Shown here: positions 57,545 through 64,000 of the stretch, in pieces
Layout: every line of letters starts with the position of its first letter
Numbering within the stretch: position 1 is the first letter of the stretch
From: Symsagittifera roscoffensis
Taxonomy: Eukaryota; Xenacoelomorpha; Acoela; Convolutidae
Reading direction: 5' to 3'
Length of the DNA: 64,000 nt
NCBI RefSeq assembly: GCF_963678635.1
Contig: NC_087066.1
Location: 20,427,996-20,491,995 of the forward strand
Made by a program: the position numbers and the translations under genes
Notes under the pieces: model-generated
The model's input: the letters and a program-made list of their open reading frames with translations, nothing else
Database searches by the model: none
What the model was told of the DNA's origin: nothing

Positions 57545-57829
57545 TGACCTCATTTATTGTTTGATAACAATTGCCGGAAACTGCTTTACATTTCAAAATT
57601 GAAATTAAGGGGAAAATGTAGAAGATAATTTTGAACATGCAGTCAAATGTTTGCCATTAGATTGACTATATGATTATAAAGAGCAAAAAAGCAAATTTTT
57701 CCCATTGAATCATGAAAAAATTTGATGAAAACTTCTGGCTGTTTTCTTCACGTCGTAATCAAGGTTTTCAGATGAAAAAAGATCAAACAATCGACGGAGA
57801 ACAAATCTAAGCGGCTGAACCGCAGACAT

Positions 57830-57899
57830 CCGCCGATAGCTCAGTTGGTATAGAAAAACTGATATCCTTAGGTCCCTGGTACGAGTCCGGTTCGGCGGA
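57830..57899 (+). pseudogene. tRNA-Tyr pseudogene, 13-nt deletion type
   Basis: Last of the 13 copies with this deletion. Confidence 0.88.
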
Positions 57900-58187
57900 T
57901 GACATCATTTATTGTTTGATAACAATTGCCGGAAACTGCTTTACATTTCAAAATTGAAATTAAGGGGAAAATGTAGAAGATAATTTTGAACATGCAGTCA
58001 AATGTTTGCCATTAGATTGACTATATGATTATAAAGAGCAAAAAAAAAACAAATTTTTCCCATTGAATCATGAAAAAATTTGATGAAAATTTCTGGCTGT
58101 TTTCTTGACGTCGTAATCAAGGTTTTAAGATGAAAAAAGATCAAACGATCGCCGGAGAAAAAATCTAAGCGGCTGAACCGCAGACAT

Positions 58188-58270
58188 CCGCCGATACCTC
58201 GGTTGGTAGCGCGGAGTACTGTAGAAAAACAGATATCCTCAGGTCCCTGGTTCAAGTCCGGGTCGGCGGA
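58188..58270 (+). tRNA. tRNA-Tyr(GTA) copy, degenerate D arm
   Basis: D arm cctcggttggtagcgc, G30 to T, exon two atcctcagg, T loop ttcaagt. Confidence 0.75.
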
Positions 58271-58554
58271 AGACATCACTTATTGTTTGATAACGATTGC
58301 CGGAAACTGCTTTACTTTTCATTGTCAAAATTATGTCGAAAAATCTAATATTGTAAGAATTTAGTTTGAACATTCAATTAAAACTTTGCCATTAGTTTGA
58401 CTAGATGATAGAGAAGAGCATAAAAAATATTCATTGACTCATGACAAACTTTTATAAAACTTTCTGTCTGTTTTCTTTTCCTCGTAGTCAAAGTTTTAAA
58501 TGAAAATGATCAAACAAGACTGGACAAAAAAGCGAAGCGGCTCTCAACAGACAC

Positions 58555-58637
58555 GCACCGATAGCTCAGTTGGTAGAGCGTAGAACGGTTGAAAAGCTGA
58601 TAGCCTTAGGTCCCTGGTTCGAGTCCGGATCGGCGGA
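58555..58637 (+). pseudogene. tRNA-Tyr pseudogene, anticodon loop changed
   Basis: Anticodon loop cggttg lacks T33 and would read GTT. Acceptor gcaccga. Class D-like spacer. Confidence 0.78.
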
Positions 58638-59160
58638 TGGCATGAAATCTTCTGTAAAACTTAACCAACATAAAAGAAAACATTTTTTTCGAACTTTGCG
58701 GAAAACCAAAATCTTCACAAAAATCAATTAGATACTTTTTTGGACCCGTAGACGATAAAGCGACAAAAACCGCCAGAAAACAATCTAACGGCAATTATTG
58801 GCAAACAATTGTTGATATATACCTTTTTTTAAAAGAGCAGAGGACCGCAATTACTGCTATTACCTAAAAACTGAGGGCTCGGAGAGGATTCCATAGAAAA
58901 TTGATGCAGTTGATCTCAAAAATTTTAGACAGAAAAGGTTTTCTTCAAAACAAAAACTAACGAACCTTTTAGAAGACTATTTTTTGAAGATCCAGAACAA
59001 TTTTCACTATTAGTTTGAACAGAGGATCAGTAAGAGCAAAACAAAACTTTTTTTCTCAACGAATCATGAAAAAACTTCATCAAAATTTTTGTCTGTTTTA
59101 TTCACCTCGTAAACAAAATTTTTAGATGAAAAATGATCGAACAATCACCGGAGAGCACAT

Positions 59161-59243
59161 CCGCCGATAGCTCAGTTGGTAGAGCGGAGGACTGTAGAAA
59201 AGCTGATATCCTTAGGTCCCTGGTTCGAGTCCGGGTCGGCGGA
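59161..59243 (+). tRNA. tRNA-Tyr(GTA), faultless, class C spacer
   Basis: Same as 43491 including spacer start and T4 run near +14. Confidence 0.93.
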
Positions 59244-59470
59244 TGGCATGAAAAAGTTTTCTTCGAAACAAAATTTAGCGAACATTTTAGAAGGTTATTT
59301 TTTGAAGATCCAGAACAATTTTCACTGAACAAATGATCAAAAGAGCAAAAAAAATTTTTTTTATTTAAAATCATGAAAAACCCTTATCAAAATTTCTGTC
59401 AGTTTTTTTTTTCACCTCGTAAACAAGGTTTTTGGATGATAAATGATCAAACAATCGCCAGAAAATACAT

Positions 59471-59553
59471 CCGCCGATAGCTCAGTTGGTAGAGCGGAGG
59501 ACTGTAGAAAAACTGATATCCTTAGTTCCCTGGTTCGAGTCCGCGTTGGCGGA
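59471..59553 (+). tRNA. tRNA-Tyr(GTA) copy, one T-stem mismatch
   Basis: Variable region agttc, 3' T stem ccgcg, ttggcgg wobble in the acceptor. Confidence 0.8.
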
Positions 59554-59841
59554 TGACTTCACTTATTGTTTTATAACAGTTGCCGGAAATTGCTTTACTT
59601 CTCAATATTGAAATTAAGGGAAAAATGTAGGAGATAATTTTGCATATGCAATCAAATGTTTGCCATTAGTTTGACTATATAATTATGAAGAGCAAAAAAA
59701 AATCAAATTTTTCCCATTGAATCATGAAAACCACTAATGAAATTTTCTGTCTGTTTTCTTCACGTCGTAGTCAAGGTTTTCAGATGAAAAAAGATCAAAC
59801 AATCGCCGGAGAACAAATCAAAGCGGCTGACAAACAGACAA

Positions 59842-59924
59842 CCGCCGATAGCTCAGTTGGTAGAGCGGAGGACTGTAGAAAAGATGATATCCATAGGTCC
59901 CTGGTTCGAGTCCGGTTCGGCCGA
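59842..59924 (+). tRNA. tRNA-Tyr(GTA) copy, mismatched
   Basis: 43826 type with T42 to A. Class B-like spacer. Confidence 0.78.
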
Positions 59925-60380
59925 TGGCATAAAATCTCTGAAAAAATTAATAAGACACACTTTTGGACCCGTAGACGATAAAGGCGACAAAAACCGCCAG
60001 AATCAATCTAACGGCAATTATTGGCAAACAATTGTTGATATATACCTTTTTCAAAAGAACAGAGGACCGCAATTACTGCTATTACCTAAAAACTGAGGGC
60101 TCGGAAAGGATTCCATAGAAAATTGTTGCAGTTTATCTCGAAAATTTTAGACAGAAAGTTTTCTTCGAAACAAAAACTAACGTACCTTTTAGAAGACTAT
60201 TTTTTGAAGATCCAGAACAATTTTCACTATTAGTTTGAACAGAGGATCAGTAAGAGCAAAAAAAAACAATTTTTCTTAACGAATCATGAAAAACCTTCAT
60301 CAAAATTTTTGTCTGTTTTATTCACCTCGTAAAAAAAATTATTAGATGAAAAATGGTCGAACAATCGCCGGAGAGCACAT

Positions 60381-60463
60381 CCACCGATAGCTCAGTTGGT
60401 AGAGTGGAGAACTGTAGAAAAACTGATATCCTTAGGTCCCTGGTTCGAGTCCGGGTCGGCAGA
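60381..60463 (+). tRNA. tRNA-Tyr(GTA) copy, mismatched
   Basis: G3 to A, C25 to T, G30 to A, G71 to A; T arm perfect. Confidence 0.77.
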
Positions 60464-60750
60464 TGACATCATTTATTGTTTGATAACAATTGACGGAAAT
60501 TGCTTTACTTTTCAAAATTGATATTAGGGAAAAAATCTAGAAGATAATTTTGAACATGCAGTCAAATGTTTGCCATTAGTTTGACTATATGATTATAAAG
60601 AGCAAAAAAAAACAAGTTTTTCCCATTGAATCATGATAAATTTTGATGAAATTATCTGTCTAATTTCTTCACGTCGTAGTCAAGGTTTTCAGATGAAAAA
60701 AGATCAAACAATCACCGGAGAAATGATCTAAGCGGCTGACCCGCAGACAT

Positions 60751-60833
60751 CCGCCGATAGCTCAGTTAGTAGAGCGGAGGACTGTAGAAAAACTGATATC
60801 CTTAGGTCCCTGGTTCGAGTCCGGGTCGGCGGA
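60751..60833 (+). tRNA. tRNA-Tyr(GTA) copy, nearly intact
   Basis: G18 to A in the D loop is the only change. Confidence 0.86.
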
Positions 60834-61179
60834 TGACATCACTTATTGTTTGATAACAATTGCCGGAAACTGCTTTACATTTCAAAATTGAAATTAAGAG
60901 AAAAATGTAGAAGACAATTCTGAAAAAGCAGTCAAATTTTGAACATGAAGAACTTATGTCGGAAAATCTAACACTGTAAGAATTTAGTTTGAAAATTCAA
61001 TTAACATTTTGCCATTAGTTTGAATAGATGATAGAAAAGAGCAAAAAATTTTTTCGTTGAATCAAGAAAAACTTTTTTGAAACTTTCTGTCTGTTTTCTT
61101 TTCCTCGTAATCAAGGTTTTAAATGACAAACGATCAAACAAGACTGGAGAAAAAATCGAAACGGCTGACCAACAGACAA

Positions 61180-61251
61180 CCACCGATAGCTCAGTTGGTA
61201 GAGCGGAGGACTGTAGAAAAGCTGATATCATTAAGTCCTCGGGTCGGCGGA
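61180..61251 (+). pseudogene. tRNA-Tyr pseudogene, 11-nt T-arm deletion
   Basis: catta agtcctcggg replaces the T arm, so the B box is gone. Repeated at 62727. Confidence 0.87.
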
Positions 61252-61866
61252 TGGCATAAACTCTTCTGTAATAACAGTTTCCGGGACTTGATTTACTTTT
61301 CAAAGTTTAAATTAAAGATAAAACGAGTCAATCAGAATCGACTAAGATACCTTTATTTCAAAACTTAAACAAAATAAAAAAAGAATTCTTTTTTCTAATT
61401 TTGCAGAAAAAGTAAAACCTTCACAAAAATCAATAAGATACTCTTTTTAGACCCGTAGACGACAAGGCGACAAAAACCGCCAAAAACAAAATAACGGCAA
61501 TTATTGGCAAACAATTGTTGATATATACCGTTTTCAAAAGAGCATAGGACCGCAATTACTGCTATTACCAGAAAACTGAGAGCTCGGAGAGGATTCCATA
61601 GAAAATTGCTGCAGTTTATATCAAAAACGTTAAAGAGAAAAAGTTTTCTTCGAAAAAAAATTTAACGAACAATCTAGAAGACTATTTTTTTGAAGATCCA
61701 GAATAATTTTCACTATTAGCTTAAGCAGATGATCAAAATAAGCAAAAAAAAACATTTTTTCTTAACGAATCATGAAAAACCCTTATCAAAATTTCTGTCT
61801 GTTTTTTTTACCTCGTAAACAAGGTTTTTAGATGAAACATGATCAAACAATCGCCGGATAAGACAT

Positions 61867-61949
61867 CGGCCGATAGCTCAGTTGGTAGAGCGGAGGACTG
61901 TAGAAAAACTGATATCCGTAGAACCCTGGTTCGAGTCCGGGTCGGCGGA
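61867..61949 (+). tRNA. tRNA-Tyr(GTA) copy, degenerate
   Basis: Acceptor cggccga; anticodon stem 3' strand and variable region read tccgtagaac. T arm perfect. Repeated at 63413. Confidence 0.76.
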
Positions 61950-62295
61950 TGACTTCACTAATTGTTTTATAACAGTTGCCGGAAACTGCTTTACATTTCA
62001 AAATTGAAATTAAGAGAAAAATGTAGAAGACAATTCTGAAAAAGCAGTCAAATTTTGAACATGAAGAACTTATGTCGGAAAATCTAACACTGTAAGAATT
62101 TAGTTTGAAAATTCAATTAAAATTTTGCCATTAGTTTGAATAGATGATAGAAAAGAGCAAAAAAAATTTTCGTTGAATCATGAAAAACTTTTTTGAAACT
62201 TTCTGTCTATTTTCTTTTCCTCGTAGTCAAGGTTTTAAATGACGAATGATCAAACAAGACTGGAGAAAAAATCGAAGCGGCTGACCAACAGACAA

Positions 62296-62378
62296 CCACC
62301 GATAGCTCAGTTGGTAGAGCGGAGGACTGTAGAAAAACTGATATGCTCAGGTCCCTGGTTCGAGTCCGGGTCGGCGGA
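62296..62378 (+). tRNA. tRNA-Tyr(GTA) copy, mismatched
   Basis: G3 to A; exon two atgctcagg breaks two anticodon-stem pairs. Confidence 0.77.
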
Positions 62379-62726
62379 TGACATCACTTATTGTTTGATA
62401 ACAATTGCCGGAAACTGCTTTACATGCCAAAATTGAAATTAAGAGAAAAATGTAGAAGATAATTTTGAAAAAGCAGTCAAATTTTGAACATGAAGAATTT
62501 ATGTCGGAAAATCTAACACTGTAAGAATTTAGTTTGAAAAGTCAATTAAAATTTTGCCATTAGTTTGACAAGATTATAGAAAAGAGCAAAAAAAAAATTT
62601 TCATTGAATCATGAAAAACTTTTTTGAAACTTTCTGTCTGTTTTCTTTTCCTCGTAGTCAAGGTTTTAAATGACGAATGATCAAACAAGACTGGAGAAAA
62701 AATCGAAGCGGCTGACCAACAGACAA

Positions 62727-62798
62727 CCACCGATAGCTCAGTTGGTAGAGCGGAGGACTGTAGAAAAGCTGATATCATTAAGTCCTCGGGTCGGCGGA
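62727..62798 (+). pseudogene. tRNA-Tyr pseudogene, 11-nt T-arm deletion
   Basis: Copy of 61180 at 1,547 bp. Confidence 0.87.
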
Positions 62799-63412
62799 TG
62801 GCATAAACTCTTCTGTAATAACAGTTTCCGGAACTTGATTTATTTTCAAAGTTTAAATTAAAGATAAAACGAGTCAATCAGAATCGACTAAGATACCTTT
62901 ATTTCAAAACTTAAACAAAATAAAAAAAGAATTCTTTTTTCTAATTTTGCAGAAAAAGTAAAACCTTCACAAAAATCAATAAGATACTCTTTTTAGACCC
63001 GTGGACGACAAGGCGACAAAAACCGCCAAAAACAAAATAACGGCAATTATTGGCAAACAATTGTTGATATATACCGTTTTCAAAAGAGCATAGGACCGCA
63101 ATTACTGCTATTACCAGAAAACTGAGAGCTCGGAGAGGATTCCATAGAAAATTGCTGCAGTTTATATCAAAAACGTTAAAGAGAAAAAGTTTTCTTCGAA
63201 AAAAAATTTAACGAACACTCTAGAAGACTATTTTTTTGAAGATCCAGAATAATTTTCACTATTAGCTTGAGCAGATGATCAAAAAAAGCAAAAAAAAAAC
63301 ATTTTTTCTTAACGAATCATGAAAAACCCTTATCAAAATTTCTGTCTGTTTTTTTACCTCGTAAACAAGGTTTTTAGATGAAACATGATCAAACAATCGC
63401 CGGATAAGACAT

Positions 63413-63495
63413 CGGCCGATAGCTCAGTTGGTAGAGCGGAGGACTGTAGAAAAACTGATATCCGTAGAACCCTGGTTCGAGTCCGGGTCGGCGGA
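63413..63495 (+). tRNA. tRNA-Tyr(GTA) copy, degenerate
   Basis: Copy of 61867 at 1,546 bp. Confidence 0.76.
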
Positions 63496-63779
63496 TGACT
63501 TCACTAATTGTTTTATAACAGTTGCAAGAAATTGCTTTACTTTTCAAAATTGAAATTAAGGGAAAAATGTAGAAGATAATACTGCATATGCAATCAAATG
63601 TTTGCCATTAGTTTGAATATATGATTATTAGAGCAAAAAAACATATTTTTCCCATTGAATCATGAAAAACTTTATTAAAATTTTCTGTCTGTTTTCTTCA
63701 AGTCGTAGTCAAGGTTTTCAGATGAAAAAAGATCTAACAATAGCCGGAGATCATATCAAAGCGGCTGACACACATACAA

Positions 63780-63862
63780 CAGCCGATAGCTCAGTTGGTA
63801 GAGCGGAGGACTGTAGAAAAGATGATATCCTTAAGTCCCTGGTACGAGTCCGGGACGGCCGA
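63780..63862 (+). tRNA. tRNA-Tyr(GTA) copy, degenerate
   Basis: Acceptor cagccga/acggccg poorly paired; T loop tacgagt. Last copy in the window. Confidence 0.75.
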
Positions 63863-64000
63863 TGACATCATTTATTGTTTGATAACAATTGCCGGAAATT
63901 GCTTTAAGTTTCAAAATTGAAATTAAGGGAAAATTGTAGAAGATAATTTTGAACATGATATGATTACAAAGAGCAAAAAAACCATATTTGTCCCTATGAA

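Larger units (their letters stand above)
53438..57829 (+). repeat. 1,466-bp four-tRNA unit, three tandem copies
   Basis: Units begin at 53438, 54903 and 56370. Each holds a faultless tRNA with T5 stop, a G30A/cctgt copy, the 13-nt deletion pseudogene and a T-loop variant (tacgagt, or ttcaagt in the last unit). Confidence 0.9.
61000..63507 (+). repeat. 1,547-bp displaced duplication
   Basis: About 61000-61960 recurs at about 62547-63507, carrying the 11-nt deletion pseudogene and the cggccga copy. Differences are few. Confidence 0.82.
9610..64000 (+). repeat. Right tRNA-Tyr tandem array (130 copies)
   Basis: One hundred and thirty tRNA-Tyr copies or remnants, all on +, separated by related spacers. 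Most spacers end in a common module (ttctgtctgttttcttc, tcaaggtttt, gatcaaacaatcgccgga). The part just after the tRNA defines four classes: A starts tgacatca and is about 285 bp; B starts tggcatgaattctctg, about 455 bp, and holds the palindrome aacaattgtt; C starts tggcatgaaaaagttttc, about 240-285 bp; D starts tggcatgaaatctctg, about 605 bp. In some A spacers the sequence cactttttg gives a T5 run 9-14 nt after the tRNA, a plausible Pol III terminator. C has a T4 run near +14. The array is interrupted by a foreign segment at 14105-15429 and runs off the window. Confidence 0.95.

Noticed and set aside
50-64000. Many short reading frames on + with PPIAQLVERRTVE or SSVGRAEDCRK and on - with PTRTRTRDLRISxFLQSSALPTEL
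   Set aside because: They are translations of the tRNA-Tyr sequence itself in different frames, a well-known source of false proteins. They start and stop in spacer at random and show no conserved ends.
9610-64000. CRISPR-like regularity of an 83-nt repeat with spacers
   Set aside because: The repeats are tRNA genes, the spacers are themselves repeated and long, there are no cas genes and the DNA is eukaryotic.

Overview
This is nuclear DNA from a ciliated or flagellated eukaryote, most probably an invertebrate animal. It is AT-rich. It carries clean GT-AG spliced exons of an axonemal dynein heavy chain and a very large tandem array of intron-containing tRNA-Tyr genes with the eukaryotic C1-G72 pair and A73. 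Nothing is organised as in bacteria, and the species cannot be named from the sequence.

Layout. (1) 1-3065: a tandem array of seven tRNA-Tyr copies, all on +, spaced about 460 bp, with 11-nt introns and its own spacer family. (2) 3370-9141: nine consecutive exons on the minus strand (1,594 nt, 531 codons) of a DNAH1-like inner-arm dynein heavy chain. They run from the later part of AAA5 into AAA6, and every splice phase agrees. The gene is open at both ends: the C-terminal exons would lie left of base 1 and all earlier exons right of base 64,000. (3) 9610-64000: a second, far larger array with 130 tRNA-Tyr copies or remnants, all on +, mostly 83 nt (73 nt plus a 10-nt intron). Spacing is about 370, 540 or 680 bp depending on which of four spacer classes (A-D, defined in the array entry) follows. 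(4) 14105-15429: a foreign island inside the second array, made of an ATTT-type minisatellite and a two-exon piece of an unrecognised gene. It joins the array again exactly at a tRNA 3' end.

Of 137 copies, nine have a faultless tRNA-Tyr(GTA) cloverleaf (22054, 27434, 39072, 42443, 43491, 53438, 54903, 56370, 59161). Their exon sequences are identical. Most other copies carry acceptor mismatches, changes at invariant T-loop (B box) positions, or shared deletions. The defective types have themselves been amplified: one 13-nt deletion that removes the anticodon stem occurs 13 times. Larger blocks are also repeated: a 910-bp unit, a 1,466-bp four-tRNA unit, a seven-tRNA unit of about 3.05 kb, and a 4-kb block duplicated 9.54 kb away. 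This points to ongoing unequal exchange or segmental amplification.

The simplest reading is that both arrays lie in introns of the dynein gene, antisense to it, so that the gene would have introns of more than 3 kb and more than 54 kb made of tRNA satellite. A truncated dynein fragment trapped between arrays, or an assembly join, cannot be excluded from this window.

In the tRNA entries, deviations are stated against the faultless copy, in standard tRNA numbering: acceptor ccgccga/tcggcgg, D stem gctc/gagc, anticodon stem gagga/tcctt, T stem cctgg/ccggg, T loop ttcgagt, A73.
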